NCBI RefSeq assembly: GCF_018129965.1
Contig: NZ_JAFCKW010000007.1
Span: 186,001-250,000, forward strand
Source: Bradyrhizobium diazoefficiens
GTDB taxonomy: Bacteria > Pseudomonadota > Alphaproteobacteria > Rhizobiales > Xanthobacteraceae
Length of the DNA stretch: 64,000 nucleotides
Reading direction: 5' to 3'
The translations under genes and the position numbers were made by a program. This document shows, piece after piece, positions 25,777 through 35,928 of the stretch. The notes under the pieces were generated by a model. It made no database searches. It had not been told where the DNA came from and worked only from the letters and a program-made list of their open reading frames with translations. Every line of letters begins with the position of its first letter. Within the stretch, counting starts at the first letter, position 1.

Positions 25777-26268
25777 TCAGGACCGGCGGCGTGCAGCCGA
25801 TTTTTGCGCCGACGCCTTGGTCTTGGCGAGGAGCCTCATCAATTCACGCACATCCTTCGGCGTCAGATCAGCGAACAGATCGGCGATCCAGGTCTCGTGC
25901 TCCAGAGCCATTCTGCGGAACTCGGCGCGGCCGAGCTTTGTAAGACGGATCACCTGGACCCGGCGATCCGTTTCCGAGGTCCGCCGGTCGAGATGGCCGG
26001 ATTCAACCAGCCGCTCGACGAGGCCAGTGACGTTGCCATTGGACACCATCATCCGTTTGGAGACGTCGGACAACGTCATGCCATCAGGTGCCTTGTCGAG
26101 CTGCGCCATCAGATCGAAACGGGGCAGCGTGACGTCGAAACGCTGCCGTAGCCGGCCCCGCACTTCGCCTTCGATCAGGGTCGTGCAAGTCAACAACCGC
26201 AACCATAGCCGAAGCTCTTCGGCATGGTCCTCCGGCGTTTCGACGGCTTTGGTCTCGGAATCGAGCAT
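25777..26268 (-). CDS. MarR family transcriptional regulator
   Basis: A 163-residue winged-helix regulator from ATG 26268; the frame stays open to 26334. The recognition region reads SDVSKRMMVSNGNVTGLVERLV and the wing DRRTSETDRRVQVIRLT, both typical of MarR. It probably represses the surrounding catabolic operons and releases DNA on binding an aromatic acid or its CoA ester, as for other MarR proteins of CoA-dependent aromatic pathways such as BadR. It is flanked by the palindromes at 25678-25696 and 26321-26340, which suits autoregulation. Confidence 0.92.
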   Translation of the reverse strand: MLDSETKAVETPEDHAEELRLWLRLLTCTTLIEGEVRGRLRQRFDVTLPRFDLMAQLDKAPDGMTLSDVSKRMMVSNGNVTGLVERLVESGHLDRRTSETDRRVQVIRLTKLGRAEFRRMALEHETWIADLFADLTPKDVRELMRLLAKTKASAQKSAARRRS

Positions 26269-26320
26269 ATGGGTGCAGTCACTCACGGCCGGGCATTGGC
26301 GCCGCCACGGATTCCCTAAC

Positions 26321-26340
26321 GTTTTGAGCTTCAAATATAT
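26321..26340. promoter_or_regulatory. Putative MarR operator at the marR promoter
   Basis: GTTTTGAGCTTCAAATATAT is a degenerate member of the six-site family, lying 53 bp upstream of the chosen marR start. Together with the site at 26387-26408 it controls a divergent promoter region. Confidence 0.5.
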
Positions 26341-26386
26341 TCATGGCGGCCGCAAGCCCAAAGCTGCAACAATCGACCCAGGGTGA

Positions 26387-26408
26387 TTTCTTTAAGCTTC
26401 AAGCAATT
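26387..26408. promoter_or_regulatory. Putative MarR operator upstream of the binding protein gene
   Basis: The core TTTAAGCTTCAAGCAATT at 26391-26408 matches the family. It lies about 140 bp before the start of the binding protein gene at 26546. Confidence 0.55.
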
Positions 26409-26545
26409 GGCGCGGTGCTTGCATGAATGCCGCCTGCGATGGCGCGGTGCCGCAGCCTTGCTTGCCGCGGCAGCCATCATCGGCATAAGCTCGGATTGGA
26501 GTACGCGGCTTGCCACGCAAGCCCTGATGTCACGGGGGACAGATC

Positions 26546-27721
26546 ATGAATACGCAATTGACCTTGGCCGCAGCCGCGTTGCTGCTCGGCACCGCGGTGA
26601 ACCCTGCCCTCGCCCAGGAGAAAATCAAGCTGGGTGTGATCGTGACCCTGTCCGGCCCCGCCGCCGCGCTCGGACAGCAGGTCCGTGACGGCTTTGCGCT
26701 TGGCGTGAAGGATCTCGGCAGCAAGATGGGGGGCCGCGATGTCGAGGTCGTCGTGGTCGACGACGAACTCAAGCCAGATGCCGCGGTCACCAAGGTCAAG
26801 GGGCTACTGGAACGTGACAAGGTCGACTTCGTCGTCGGCCCGATCTTCTCCAACATCCTCCAGGCCATCCACCGGCCTGTCACGGAATCGAAGACCTTCC
26901 TGATCAGCCCCAATGCAGGCCCGTCAACCTTTGCCGGCAAGGACTGCAACCCTTTCTTTTATGTGACGTCGTACCAGAACGACCAGGTGCACGAGATCCT
27001 CGGCAAGGTCGCGCAGGATCGTGGTTACAAGCGCATGTACCTGATGGTGCCGAACTATCAGGCCGGGAAGGATTCGGTTGCCGGCTTCAAGCTCGACTAC
27101 AAGGGCGAAATCGTCGAAGAGTCCTACATGCCGCTGAACACGCTGGACTTCCAGCCTGAGCTTTCGAAGATCTCCTCGCAGAAGCCCGATGCACTCTTCA
27201 CGTTCATGCCAGGTGGTCTCGGCGTCAACCTCGTCAAGCAGTACAAGCAAGCGGGGCTCGCCGACAGCATTCCGGTGCTCTCGGCGTTCACCGTGGATGA
27301 ATCGACACTGCCGGCGCAGCAGGATGCCGCGGTCGGCATGTTCGGCGGCGCGAACTGGGCGCCCAATCTCGACAATCCTCAGAACAAGAAGTTCGTTGCC
27401 GCCTACGAGGCCGCCTATAACGTTGTACCCGGCACCTACGCCTTCCAGGCCTACGACGCTGCGATGCTGATCGACAGTGCCATCAAGGGCGTCAAGGGAG
27501 ACCTCTCCAACAAGGATGCGGTCGCAGCCGCTTTGAAGAAAGCCGACTTCACTTCGCTGCGCGGCGCCTTCAAGTTCAACACCAACGGCTATCCGATCCA
27601 GGATTTCTACCTGACCAAGGTGGCCAAGCGTCCGGACGGCAAGTTCCAAACCGAGATCGTCCAGAAGGTCTTTGAGAATTACGGCGACCGCTATGCCAAG
27701 GACTGCAAGGCGGCCAACTGA
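26546..27721 (+). CDS. Branched-chain amino acid-type ABC transporter substrate-binding protein
   Basis: A 391-residue periplasmic binding protein of the LivK/Peripla_BP_6 class. It has a clear signal peptide (residues 1-23, ending NPALA) followed by EKIKLGVIVTLSGPAAALGQ. Aromatic acids are common ligands of this class in rhizobia. No permease or ATPase of the Liv type is adjacent, so it must use components encoded elsewhere. It is followed 26 bp later by a cupin gene. Confidence 0.93.
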   Translation: MNTQLTLAAAALLLGTAVNPALAQEKIKLGVIVTLSGPAAALGQQVRDGFALGVKDLGSKMGGRDVEVVVVDDELKPDAAVTKVKGLLERDKVDFVVGPIFSNILQAIHRPVTESKTFLISPNAGPSTFAGKDCNPFFYVTSYQNDQVHEILGKVAQDRGYKRMYLMVPNYQAGKDSVAGFKLDYKGEIVEESYMPLNTLDFQPELSKISSQKPDALFTFMPGGLGVNLVKQYKQAGLADSIPVLSAFTVDESTLPAQQDAAVGMFGGANWAPNLDNPQNKKFVAAYEAAYNVVPGTYAFQAYDAAMLIDSAIKGVKGDLSNKDAVAAALKKADFTSLRGAFKFNTNGYPIQDFYLTKVAKRPDGKFQTEIVQKVFENYGDRYAKDCKAAN

Positions 27722-27747
27722 GCAGAATCGCGTACGGGAGGACTATC

Positions 27748-28203
27748 ATGAAGAGCGAAATCACAGGCATCACGCGGGCCAACGAGGGTATCCAGGGCAT
27801 TTCCTGGAATATTCTCGGCCAGACCTATGTGCCTAAGAGCAATAGCGAGAACAGCTTCTCTTGGCACGCGACGTTGCCGCCAGGCACCTTCGTGCCGCCG
27901 CATATCCATCCCGACCAGGATGAGTATCTCTACATGCTGGAGGGCAAGCTCGATTTCGTGCTCGGCGATTCCGAGGCGCAGGCGACCCCGGGCGACCTGA
28001 TCCGCCTCGGCATGGGCGTGCCGCATGGCATCTTCAACAAGTCGGAGCAGACCGCGAAAGTGCTGTTCTGGGTCTCCCCAACCCGCAAGCTGTTCGACCT
28101 GTTCTGGGGCCTTCATAACATGAAGGAGCAGAAGCCGGAGGACGTGGTGGCGCTGGCCGCGGAGTTCAACATCCACTTCCTGCCACCGCCTCCCGGAGGC
28201 TAG
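27748..28203 (+). CDS. Cupin domain protein
   Basis: A 151-residue single-cupin protein. The first cupin motif reads PPHIHPDQDEYLYMLEG, supplying two His and a Glu to a metal site, and the second motif is near PHGIFNKSE. A GGGAGGA ribosome site precedes the ATG. It may be a small dioxygenase, isomerase or sensor of a pathway intermediate. It converges on the flavoprotein gene with a 7-bp gap. Confidence 0.85.
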   Translation: MKSEITGITRANEGIQGISWNILGQTYVPKSNSENSFSWHATLPPGTFVPPHIHPDQDEYLYMLEGKLDFVLGDSEAQATPGDLIRLGMGVPHGIFNKSEQTAKVLFWVSPTRKLFDLFWGLHNMKEQKPEDVVALAAEFNIHFLPPPPGG

Positions 28204-28210
28204 GCGGTTT

Positions 28211-29461
28211 TCAAGCGCGTACCGCCGCGAGTCCTGGCACTGCGGCGAAGCCCGCCTTGGTCGCGTAACCGCGCACGATCGCTTCGCGCTGGGAATAAGT
28301 GAGGACGTTGTCGACATTGTCGAAACCGTCGGGCGCGAGCTGCTCGACGGCGTCGATGACGCCCTCAGGGCCGCCGCGCCGGTTCGAGCGAACGATATCT
28401 GCCGTCATCGGCAGGCGCTTCTTCTCGTACTCGACCAGCGCCTGGCGCGGATGTTCAGCGCGCACCAAGGCATCGGCAAGGCAACGTGCATCGAGGATCG
28501 CCTGCGATGCACCGTTCGAGCCGACCGGATACATCGGATGCGCGGCATCGCCGAGCAGCGTGACGCGGCCGGACGACCAATAGGGCAAGGGATCGCGGTC
28601 GCAGGTCGGATATTCGTAGAATTCCGGCGTCGCCGAGATCAGGCTCTTCACGTCGATGTAAGGCACCGAGAAGCGCGCCACATGCGGCATCAGCTCCTCG
28701 CGCCGGCCCGGCCGCGACCAGTCCTCTTTCCGCGGCGGCGGCGCATTGCCTTCGCCGACCTTTACCAGCACCGCCCAGTTGGTGAGACGGCTCGCGGGGC
28801 TCGATCCTTCCGCGATCGGATAGATCACCACCTTGGCGTTGAGGCCACCGGCCACGATCATAGATTTACCGGTGAGGAACAGCGGCCAGTCGCGCGCGCC
28901 CCGCCATAGCATCAGGCCGTTCCAGCACGGCGGCCCCTCGTTCGGGAACAGTGTGTCACGGACACGCGAATGGATGCCGTCAGCGCCGACCAGGATATCG
29001 CCGCGCGCGGTGTGAATGTGCGCACCGGCACGATCGAAGAAATAGCCGGTGACGCCACCCTCGTCCTGCGTGAAGGCACCGAGGCGGCAACCGGTGTGAA
29101 TTGCATCCGACCCGAGCCGCTCCTCGACCGCACGATGTATCACGCCCTGGAGGCGGCCACGGTGGATCGAGAATTGCGGTACGTCATGGCCGGCGTCGAT
29201 GCCGCGGGCTTCGCGCCAGACCTCCTGGCCATGGCGATTGAGGTAGTAAAGCTGGTCGGTACGGATCGCGACGTCGTCCAGCTGCTGGAGCAACCCAAGA
29301 CCGGCAAGCTCGCGCATCGCATGCGGCAGCGTGTTGATGCCAACGCCAAGCTCGCGAATAGTGTCCGCCTGCTCGAAGATTTCACAACCGATGCCACGCG
29401 ATCGCAGCATCAAAGCCGTGGTGAGCCCGCCGATGCCGCCACCCACGATAATCGCCTTCAT
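28211..29461 (-). CDS. FAD-dependent monooxygenase (PhzS/salicylate hydroxylase-like)
   Basis: A 416-residue group A flavoprotein hydroxylase. The FAD-binding GxGxxG is at residues 7-12 (VGGGIGGL), the DG motif is VGADGIHSRVR, and the GD motif is VTLLGDAAHPMYP. It uses NAD(P)H and O2 to hydroxylate an activated ring. It lies downstream of the monooxygenase/reductase fusion on the same strand, 55 bp after its stop. It may act on a side substrate or channel a second aromatic into the pathway. Confidence 0.9.
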   Translation of the reverse strand: MKAIIVGGGIGGLTTALMLRSRGIGCEIFEQADTIRELGVGINTLPHAMRELAGLGLLQQLDDVAIRTDQLYYLNRHGQEVWREARGIDAGHDVPQFSIHRGRLQGVIHRAVEERLGSDAIHTGCRLGAFTQDEGGVTGYFFDRAGAHIHTARGDILVGADGIHSRVRDTLFPNEGPPCWNGLMLWRGARDWPLFLTGKSMIVAGGLNAKVVIYPIAEGSSPASRLTNWAVLVKVGEGNAPPPRKEDWSRPGRREELMPHVARFSVPYIDVKSLISATPEFYEYPTCDRDPLPYWSSGRVTLLGDAAHPMYPVGSNGASQAILDARCLADALVRAEHPRQALVEYEKKRLPMTADIVRSNRRGGPEGVIDAVEQLAPDGFDNVDNVLTYSQREAIVRGYATKAGFAAVPGLAAVRA

Positions 29462-29516
29462 CGCCCTCAACTCCACTCAAAACACGCCAGGCAATGGGTT
29501 AACGTCGCACGGGCGG

Positions 29517-31868
29517 TCACTCGGCCGCAAGCGGCTTTGTCGCCTCCGCCTTGAGCTCGGCCCTGGTCTTGGGCTTAGCCTTAATTCGCAGCTCCTCGAG
29601 ATCCTGCCTTTCCCGCACGCTGTTGCGGAAAATCTGATCTTTTCCGGGAAGATACTGCGGCGGGCAGAACGCGCCGTCCGCCCCATACCAGGCGGCCGCC
29701 TTCATGGTGAAGAACGGATCGACCAGATGCGGCCGCCCGAGCGCGACGAGATCCGCCCGGCCGGCGGCCAAAATGGTGTTGGCCTGGTCCGCCGTCGTGA
29801 TGTTGCCGACGCACATGGTGGCGACGCGCGCCTCATTGCGAACCTGGTCTGAAAATGGCGTCTGGAACATGCGCCCGTAGACCGGCTGTGCATCGCGGAC
29901 GGTCTGGCCGGTCGATACGTCGACCAGATCCACGCCGGCCTCGGCAAAGGCGCGCGCGATGGTCACGGCGTCGTCACAGGTGATGCCGCCGTCCGCCCAA
30001 TCGGTCGCGGAAATGCGAACCGACATCGGCTTGTGCGATGGCCACACCGCGCGCATCGCCTCGAAGATCTCGAGCGGAAAACGCAGGCGGTTCGCGAGCG
30101 ACCCGCCGTAGTCGTCCGTGCGTTTGTTGGTCAATGGCGAGATGAAGCTTGCGAGCAGATAGCCGTGGGCGCAATGCAATTCGAGCATGTCGAAGCCGCA
30201 GCGCTCACCGCGCTCGGCCGCCGCGACGAAGGAGTCCCTCACCGCATTCATACCGGCGCGATCAAGCTCGCGCGGCACCTGGCTGTCTGGAAAATACGGC
30301 AGGGGCGATGCGGAGACCACCTCCCAGCCGCCCTCGTCGAGGGGACGATCCATGCCATCCCACATCAACTTGGTCGCACCCTTTCGGCCGGCGTGGCCCA
30401 GCTGCAGGCATATCTTCGTCGCCGAGTTGGCGTGGACGAAATCAACGATGCGGCGCCAGGAAGTCTCCTGCTCGTCGTTCCAAAGCCCAGCGCAACCGGG
30501 CGTGATCCGGGCGTCGCGGCTGACGCAGGTCATTTCCGTGAACATCAGACCAGCGCCGCCGATCGCACGCGAGCCGTAATGCACGAGATGGAAGTCCGTC
30601 GGCACGCCCTCTTTGGCGGAATACATGCACATCGGAGAGACGACCGCGCGATTGGCGATCTCCATCTCGCGCAAACGGAACGGCTGGAACAGCGGCACCA
30701 CCGGCTTGTCGGTGTTGACGTCGAAGCTGTTGTTACGAACCTGCCTGGCAAACGATTTCTCAACCTCGGCCACGAAGTCAGGAGCGCGGAGTTTGAGATT
30801 GTCGTAGGTGATCGCCTTTGAGCGTGTCATCACGCCGAAGGCGAACTGCACGGGATCGAACTGCCAGAAGCGGTCGACATGCTCGAACCAGACCAGCGAG
30901 ACGTCCGCAGCATGCTGCGTCTTCTCGACCTCCTCACGGCGGCCATGCTCGTATAGATCCAGCGCCGCCTTGATGTCGGGCGCTTTCTCCAACGCCTCGG
31001 CCAGCGCAATCGCGTCTTCCATCGCGAGCTTGGTGCCGGAGCCGATCGAGAAGTGTGCGCTCGCCTTGGCATCGCCGAGCAGCACCATGTTGTCCTTGAC
31101 CCAGCGCTTGCTGCGAATCATCGGGAAATTACGCCACATCGAGCGGTTGGTGAGCAGATCATGCCCATCGAGGAACCAGCCGAAGATGTCGGCCATGCGC
31201 GCGGCCGACTGCGTCTCATTCAACCCGGTCAGCCCCGCGCGTTCGAACGTCGCAGGATCGGTCTCGAAGATCCAGGTCGAGTGCCCGGCCTCGTACTGAT
31301 AGGCGTGGGCGATGAACGGGCCCCACTCCGTCTCCTGGAAAATGAAGGTGAAGGCATCGAGCGGCTTGGTCGACCCCATCCAGGCAAATTTGTTGGAGCG
31401 GAGATCGACCTCGGGCTGGAAATGATCGACATACTTCTCGCGAACGCGGCTGTTGATACCGTCGGCGATCAGAACGAGATCGGCATCGGCGAAACGGGTT
31501 TCGTCGTCAATATCAACGACGAATTGAAGGCTGACGCCGAGCTCGCGAGCCCGCTCCTGCAGGATCAGGAGCAACTTCTGCCGCGAGCAGCCACAAAAGC
31601 CGTTGCCGCCAACCCGGTGGACGGTGCCGCGAAAGTGCACGGCGATGTCGTCCCAGTAAGCGAACTCCTGGGTAATGCGGTGGTAGCTCGGAGGATCATG
31701 CTTCTCGAAATTGTCGAGCGTCGCATCCGAGAACACGACGCCGAACCCAAACGTGTCGTCGGCGCGGTTGCGCTCATACACGGTGATGTCAGCGCTCGGG
31801 TGCTTCTTCTTGAGCAGAATCGCTGCGTAGAGACCCGCAGGTCCACCACCGATGATCGCGACTTTCAT
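29517..31868 (-). CDS. Bifunctional aryl-CoA monooxygenase/old-yellow-enzyme reductase (2-aminobenzoyl-CoA monooxygenase/reductase type)
   Basis: A 783-residue fusion. Residues 1 to about 390 are a salicylate-hydroxylase-like FAD domain ([33 protein letters not shown]). Residues about 398-770 are an old yellow enzyme FMN domain ([30 protein letters not shown]). This matches the known 2-aminobenzoyl-CoA monooxygenase/reductase, which hydroxylates and then reduces the aromatic ring of the CoA ester, and the related salicylyl-CoA 5-hydroxylase. It is the key enzyme of the cluster. A near-perfect palindrome lies 28 bp upstream. Which CoA ester it prefers is not certain. Confidence 0.92.
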   Translation of the reverse strand: MKVAIIGGGPAGLYAAILLKKKHPSADITVYERNRADDTFGFGVVFSDATLDNFEKHDPPSYHRITQEFAYWDDIAVHFRGTVHRVGGNGFCGCSRQKLLLILQERARELGVSLQFVVDIDDETRFADADLVLIADGINSRVREKYVDHFQPEVDLRSNKFAWMGSTKPLDAFTFIFQETEWGPFIAHAYQYEAGHSTWIFETDPATFERAGLTGLNETQSAARMADIFGWFLDGHDLLTNRSMWRNFPMIRSKRWVKDNMVLLGDAKASAHFSIGSGTKLAMEDAIALAEALEKAPDIKAALDLYEHGRREEVEKTQHAADVSLVWFEHVDRFWQFDPVQFAFGVMTRSKAITYDNLKLRAPDFVAEVEKSFARQVRNNSFDVNTDKPVVPLFQPFRLREMEIANRAVVSPMCMYSAKEGVPTDFHLVHYGSRAIGGAGLMFTEMTCVSRDARITPGCAGLWNDEQETSWRRIVDFVHANSATKICLQLGHAGRKGATKLMWDGMDRPLDEGGWEVVSASPLPYFPDSQVPRELDRAGMNAVRDSFVAAAERGERCGFDMLELHCAHGYLLASFISPLTNKRTDDYGGSLANRLRFPLEIFEAMRAVWPSHKPMSVRISATDWADGGITCDDAVTIARAFAEAGVDLVDVSTGQTVRDAQPVYGRMFQTPFSDQVRNEARVATMCVGNITTADQANTILAAGRADLVALGRPHLVDPFFTMKAAAWYGADGAFCPPQYLPGKDQIFRNSVRERQDLEELRIKAKPKTRAELKAEATKPLAAE

Positions 31869-31895
31869 GGGAGCCTCGCCAATTGACCCGGCAGC

Positions 31896-31919
31896 AATTA
31901 TTTTAACCCTAAAATAATT
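31896..31919. promoter_or_regulatory. Putative MarR operator, perfect palindrome, for the monooxygenase/reductase operon
   Basis: The arms AATTATTTTA and TAAAATAATT are perfect inverted copies separated by ACCC. It is the most symmetric of the six sites and lies about 28-51 bp before the start at 31868, overlapping the expected promoter, as for a repressor. Confidence 0.7.
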
Positions 31920-31967
31920 ACGCGCAAGTCCCTGTTGCCGGCCTCACGTTGAAATGGCCTCGCCGGC

Positions 31968-32804
31968 TCAGTCGCCCCTGAAGACCGGCTTGACCTTGTT
32001 GGCGAACGCTTCGAAGGCGCGCTCGAAATCGGCCGTCGTCATGCACAGTGCTTGGGCAACGGCTTCGGCCTCGATCGCCTCTTCCACCGACATCGCCCAT
32101 TCCATGGCCAGCATGCGCTTGGTCATGGTGTTGCCGAAGGTCGGACCGTCTGCGACCTGTTTGGCCAGCAGTTGCGCCTGTGGCAACACCTGTTCCGGCG
32201 TGACGATGCGGCTGAAGAAGCCCCAGCGCTCGCCTTCTTCCGCAGTCATGAACCGGCCAGTGTAGAGCAGTTCGGACGCGCGAGACTGTCCGATGATTCT
32301 TGGCAGGATAGCGCAAGCACCCATGTCGCAGCCGCCAAGACCGACCTTGTTGAAAAGGAACGCCACCTTGGCGCCGGTCGCGGCGAGGCGCATGTCAGAA
32401 GCCATGGCAATGATCGCACCAGCGCCAGCGCAAATGCCCTCGACCGCAGCCACGATCGGCTGCGGGCAGGCTCGCATCGCCTTGACGAGGTCGCCGGTCA
32501 TACGCGTGAACGCCGTCAGTCCCTTGGTATCCATCTTCACGAGCGGACCGATGATCTCGAACACATCGCCGCCAGACGAGAAATTGCCGCCAGCGCCGGT
32601 GATGACGATGGTCTTCACCCCATCGTCGAACGCGCAGGCCCGGAAGAAATCCGTCAGTTCCCGATAACTCTCGAAAGTCAGCGGATTCTTGCGCTCGGGC
32701 CGATTGAGCGTCACAGTGGCAACACTGTCGACAACGGCGAGCAGGAAGTGCTGCGACGAATAGTCCGCGATCGGCAAAGTCACGGGATTGGCTGGTCTGC
32801 TCAT
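31968..32804 (-). CDS. Enoyl-CoA hydratase/isomerase family protein
   Basis: A 278-residue crotonase-fold enzyme that should hydrate or open a cyclic enoyl-CoA. The oxyanion-hole segments are [10 protein letters not shown] and [20 protein letters not shown] chose ATG 32804 because AAGGAGA lies just upstream; the frame is open to 32900. It follows the SDR gene by 43 bp on the same strand. Confidence 0.9.
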   Translation of the reverse strand: MSRPANPVTLPIADYSSQHFLLAVVDSVATVTLNRPERKNPLTFESYRELTDFFRACAFDDGVKTIVITGAGGNFSSGGDVFEIIGPLVKMDTKGLTAFTRMTGDLVKAMRACPQPIVAAVEGICAGAGAIIAMASDMRLAATGAKVAFLFNKVGLGGCDMGACAILPRIIGQSRASELLYTGRFMTAEEGERWGFFSRIVTPEQVLPQAQLLAKQVADGPTFGNTMTKRMLAMEWAMSVEEAIEAEAVAQALCMTTADFERAFEAFANKVKPVFRGD

Positions 32805-32847
32805 GCGATCTCCTTGGTTTCCATTTTCCGTGCCCGCGCCGTATGCG

Positions 32848-33609
32848 CTAGATTTCACCACCGGCCACGGCAATGGCCTGCCCGGTGATGGCGCCGGCAC
32901 CCACGCCGCACAACCAAAGAACCGTGTCCGCCACCTCCTGAGGCGTGATCAGCCGTCCCTGCGGATTGTGCTTGGCCAGTTCGGCAATCGCCTGGTCGCG
33001 GGTTCGCCCCGTCTTCTTCATGATATTTTCGATGCTGCCGGCGACAAGATCCGTATCGGTGAAGCCGGGACACACCGCATTCACGGTGACATTGCTCCCC
33101 GCCATCTCGAGTGCGAGCGAGCGCACGAGGCCGACCACGGCGTGTTTTGCGGCACTGTAGGCGCTGACATAGGCATAGCCCTTGAGTCCGGCGGTCGACG
33201 CGACGGCGACGATGCGACCATAGGGGCGATCCTTCATCGCCGGCAAGACGGCATGGACGGCATGGACCACGCCCATGAAATTGACATCCATCATGCGCGC
33301 AAACAGCGCACTGTCCGATTTTGAGAACGGGGCGGACTCGGCGCTGCCCGCGTTGGCGACCAGGATATCGATCGGCTTTCGCGCATTTGCTTCGACCACC
33401 GCTGCCTTTACCGCAGCTTCGTCAGAGACGTCGGCAACGGCCGCGAAGTGCGCCGCCCCAACATTGATCGCCTCTTCAAGGGTGGCTGGATTGCGCCCGA
33501 GCGTTGTAACCGTGGCGCCAGCTGCAACCAAAGCCCCGGCGATCGCGCGACCGATGCCGCGGCCGCCGCCGGTCACCAATGCGTGCGGCGAATGCGGCAA
33601 TCCGGACAT
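32848..33609 (-). CDS. SDR family oxidoreductase (3-hydroxyacyl-CoA dehydrogenase-like)
   Basis: A 253-residue short-chain dehydrogenase with [10 protein letters not shown] near the N-terminus, NAGSAES, and the catalytic YSAAK. It probably oxidises a hydroxyl on the CoA-bound ring product, before or after the enoyl-CoA hydratase. The promoter region upstream has the palindrome at 33651-33667. Confidence 0.9.
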   Translation of the reverse strand: MSGLPHSPHALVTGGGRGIGRAIAGALVAAGATVTTLGRNPATLEEAINVGAAHFAAVADVSDEAAVKAAVVEANARKPIDILVANAGSAESAPFSKSDSALFARMMDVNFMGVVHAVHAVLPAMKDRPYGRIVAVASTAGLKGYAYVSAYSAAKHAVVGLVRSLALEMAGSNVTVNAVCPGFTDTDLVAGSIENIMKKTGRTRDQAIAELAKHNPQGRLITPQEVADTVLWLCGVGAGAITGQAIAVAGGEI

Positions 33610-33650
33610 GCGCTGACTCCCTGACGCAGTTGCGGGTCTACGGTTCGATA

Positions 33651-33667
33651 TATTTTAAACTTCAAGC
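33651..33667. promoter_or_regulatory. Putative MarR operator for the SDR/enoyl-CoA hydratase operon
   Basis: TATTTTAAACTTCAAGC matches the operator family. It lies about 42-58 bp before the SDR start at 33609 and is the left site of a divergent pair. Confidence 0.6.
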
Positions 33668-33729
33668 TTTTGCAATGAAGTGTCCGCTCGACCACTGCAA
33701 ACGAATATCCACCGACGAGCGGCCTGAAA

Positions 33730-33751
33730 ATTGCTTTAAGTATAAAATTAT
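33730..33751. promoter_or_regulatory. Putative MarR operator for the hydrolase operon
   Basis: The core ATTGCTTTAAGTATAAAATT starts at 33730 and matches the operator family. It lies about 58-79 bp before the GTG at 33809 and is the right site of the divergent pair. Confidence 0.6.
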
Positions 33752-33808
33752 CCCTTCCCAACGCCCGCAGGCCTGTTAGCATTTCCGGGCCGAGCAAAAG
33801 GATGTCGC

Positions 33809-34624
33809 GTGTCGCAGCCTCTGCCAATGATAACAAAGGATGGACGCTTCGCATATGAAGCTGCGGGCGAGCCGGGCGCGACACCTCTGATCTTCCTGCA
33901 TGGCATCGGCGGTGCGGCGCGGGCCTGGCGGCAGCAGCTTGCCACATTCGGCGACCGCTTCCGCGCGATCGCTTGGGACATGCCGGGCTATGGCGGCTCT
34001 GCACCGCTCGCCAGCGTCAGCATAGCTGCCCTGGCCGATGCTCTTCAGCAATTCATCGGACAAATCGGCGCTGTGAGGCCTATTCTGGTAGGTCATTCGA
34101 TCGGCGGCATGATCGTCCAGAAATGGCTGGTGCAATGGCCAGAGCTCTCACGGGCAGTCGTACTGGCACAGACCAGCCCGGCCTTTGGCAGGGCCGACGG
34201 CGACTGGCAGAAATCGTTCATCGCGGCGAGGCTCGGACCACTCGATCGTGGCGAGACGATGAAGTCGCTGGCACATTCGCTGGTCGGTGAGCTGGTCGGC
34301 GACGATCCCGATCCGAAGGGAATGGAATTGGCGCGCGAGTGCATGGCGAGTGTGCCCGAGGCAAGCTATCGCGCCATGATGCTCGCCTTGATCGGGTTCG
34401 ACCAGCGTAACACGCTCAAGGATATTTCCGTGCCGACGCTGCTGCTGTCAGGCTCCAGGGACAACAACGCGCCCGCACCGATGATGGCGAAGACCGCGAC
34501 CTACATTCCGGCGGCCGAATATGTAGAGCTCGCCGGCGTCGGCCACCTCGCCAACCTCGAACGTCCCGATGCCTTTGACGAGGCTCTCGGCCGCTTCCTG
34601 AACTCCATCGTGACCAAACCGTAA
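33809..34624 (+). CDS. Alpha/beta-fold hydrolase
   Basis: A 271-residue hydrolase with HGIGG after the first strands (oxyanion hole) and the nucleophile elbow GHSIGG near residue 95. The likely acid is in SGSRDNNAP and the likely histidine in GVGHLANLERP. It starts at GTG 33809 after an AAAAGG ribosome site. It is the first gene of a five-gene plus-strand operon. It may cleave a ring-opened CoA ester, a C-C bond or an amide. Confidence 0.88.
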   Translation: MSQPLPMITKDGRFAYEAAGEPGATPLIFLHGIGGAARAWRQQLATFGDRFRAIAWDMPGYGGSAPLASVSIAALADALQQFIGQIGAVRPILVGHSIGGMIVQKWLVQWPELSRAVVLAQTSPAFGRADGDWQKSFIAARLGPLDRGETMKSLAHSLVGELVGDDPDPKGMELARECMASVPEASYRAMMLALIGFDQRNTLKDISVPTLLLSGSRDNNAPAPMMAKTATYIPAAEYVELAGVGHLANLERPDAFDEALGRFLNSIVTKP

Positions 34625-34636
34625 GGTGACTGCGCA

Positions 34637-35926
34637 ATGACCATGCAAGTCAGCAAGAACATCAATACGACTGACAAGGTCCCACTGGATGCACCGATCT
34701 TCGATCCCGTTGCATTCCGCCTGAGCGATGAGCAGGCCAGCATCATCACGCGGGCTCGGGAGATCGGTCAGAGCGTGTTCGCCGGTCGGGCGGCGACCTA
34801 CGATCGCGAGGCGGTCTTCCCGAGCGAGAACTATCAGGACTTGCATCGCGTCGGCCTGCTCGGCATAGCCATTCCAAAGAAGCACGGCGGCTTCGGCGCC
34901 AACTACCAGACTTACGCGCTGGCGGCCGCCGAGATCGGCCGCTATTGCGGCGCAACCGCGCTCACCTGGAACATGCATGTCTGCTCGACACTTTGGTCGG
35001 GCCCACTTGCCGACGATCTCGACATGGACGTCGACACCCGTGCCGAGCACGAGCGACGACGCGCCATTCACTACAAGCGCATCGTCGAGGACGGCGCGAT
35101 TTATTCTCAGCCCTTCTCGGAGGGCGGCGCTGCGGCCGCAGGCGGCGTGGCTTTCGGTACGGAAGCAAGGCCGGTCGAGGGAGGCTGGATCGTCAACGGC
35201 AAGAAGATCTTTGCCTCGCTGTCCGGCCACGCCGACTATTACGGCGTGCTCTGCACCGAGATCGAGCAGGGCGAGAAGGCCTCGCGCCGCAACACTCTTT
35301 ACCTCGCCATCTCCGCCAAATCGGAAGGCGTCTCGGTCGTTGGCGACTGGGATCCGCTCGGCATGCGCGGAACGGTCTCGCGGACGCTGCTGTTCAAGGA
35401 CGTGTTCGTGCCGGCGGATTCTGCGCTGATGCCGCGCGGCGTCTATTTCCAGGCCGCGATGCGCTGGCCGCACATGTTCCTGACGCTTTCGCCGACCTAT
35501 ATGGGCCTTGCGCAAGCCGCCTGCGATTTCACGGTTCGTTACCTGCGCGGCGAGGTGCCGGGCATGCCGCCGGTCAAGCGCCGGATGTATCCGACCAAGC
35601 AAATCGCGGTCGCGCAGATGCAGATCAAGCTCGAGCAGATCAAGGCGATCTGGTTCCAGGCCATCACCGAAGCCTGTGCGAATCCGAGCAAGGAACAGGT
35701 GCTGCGCGCTTACGCCGCGCAATATTCGGTGATGGAGGGCGCCAACGAGCTCGCGGCGCTCGCGATCCGCACCTGCGGCGGTCAGGCGATGCTCCGGTCA
35801 CTGCCGCTGGAGCGCATCTATCGCGACAGCCGCTGCGGCTCGTTGATGCTGCCCTGGACGGCAGAGCTTTGCCTCGACCGGATCGGACGCGAGGCGCTGT
35901 ACGAGACCGGCGAAACGGACGACTGA
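34637..35926 (+). CDS. Acyl-CoA dehydrogenase
   Basis: A 429-residue FAD enzyme of the acyl-CoA dehydrogenase family, with an N-terminal helical domain, a middle strand domain (YSQPFSEGGAAAAGG; KKIFASLSGHADYYG) and a C-terminal helical bundle ending in ERIYRDSRCGSLMLPWTAEL. It introduces a double bond into the CoA ester in a beta-oxidation-like route. It lies 12 bp after the hydrolase stop and 2 bp before the next start. Confidence 0.92.
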   Translation: MTMQVSKNINTTDKVPLDAPIFDPVAFRLSDEQASIITRAREIGQSVFAGRAATYDREAVFPSENYQDLHRVGLLGIAIPKKHGGFGANYQTYALAAAEIGRYCGATALTWNMHVCSTLWSGPLADDLDMDVDTRAEHERRRAIHYKRIVEDGAIYSQPFSEGGAAAAGGVAFGTEARPVEGGWIVNGKKIFASLSGHADYYGVLCTEIEQGEKASRRNTLYLAISAKSEGVSVVGDWDPLGMRGTVSRTLLFKDVFVPADSALMPRGVYFQAAMRWPHMFLTLSPTYMGLAQAACDFTVRYLRGEVPGMPPVKRRMYPTKQIAVAQMQIKLEQIKAIWFQAITEACANPSKEQVLRAYAAQYSVMEGANELAALAIRTCGGQAMLRSLPLERIYRDSRCGSLMLPWTAELCLDRIGREALYETGETDD

Positions 35927-35928
35927 CG

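Noticed and set aside
29517..31868. Reading the fusion protein as two genes with a missed stop
   Set aside because: The frame is continuous across the linker near residue 390 and known enzymes of this type are natural fusions.
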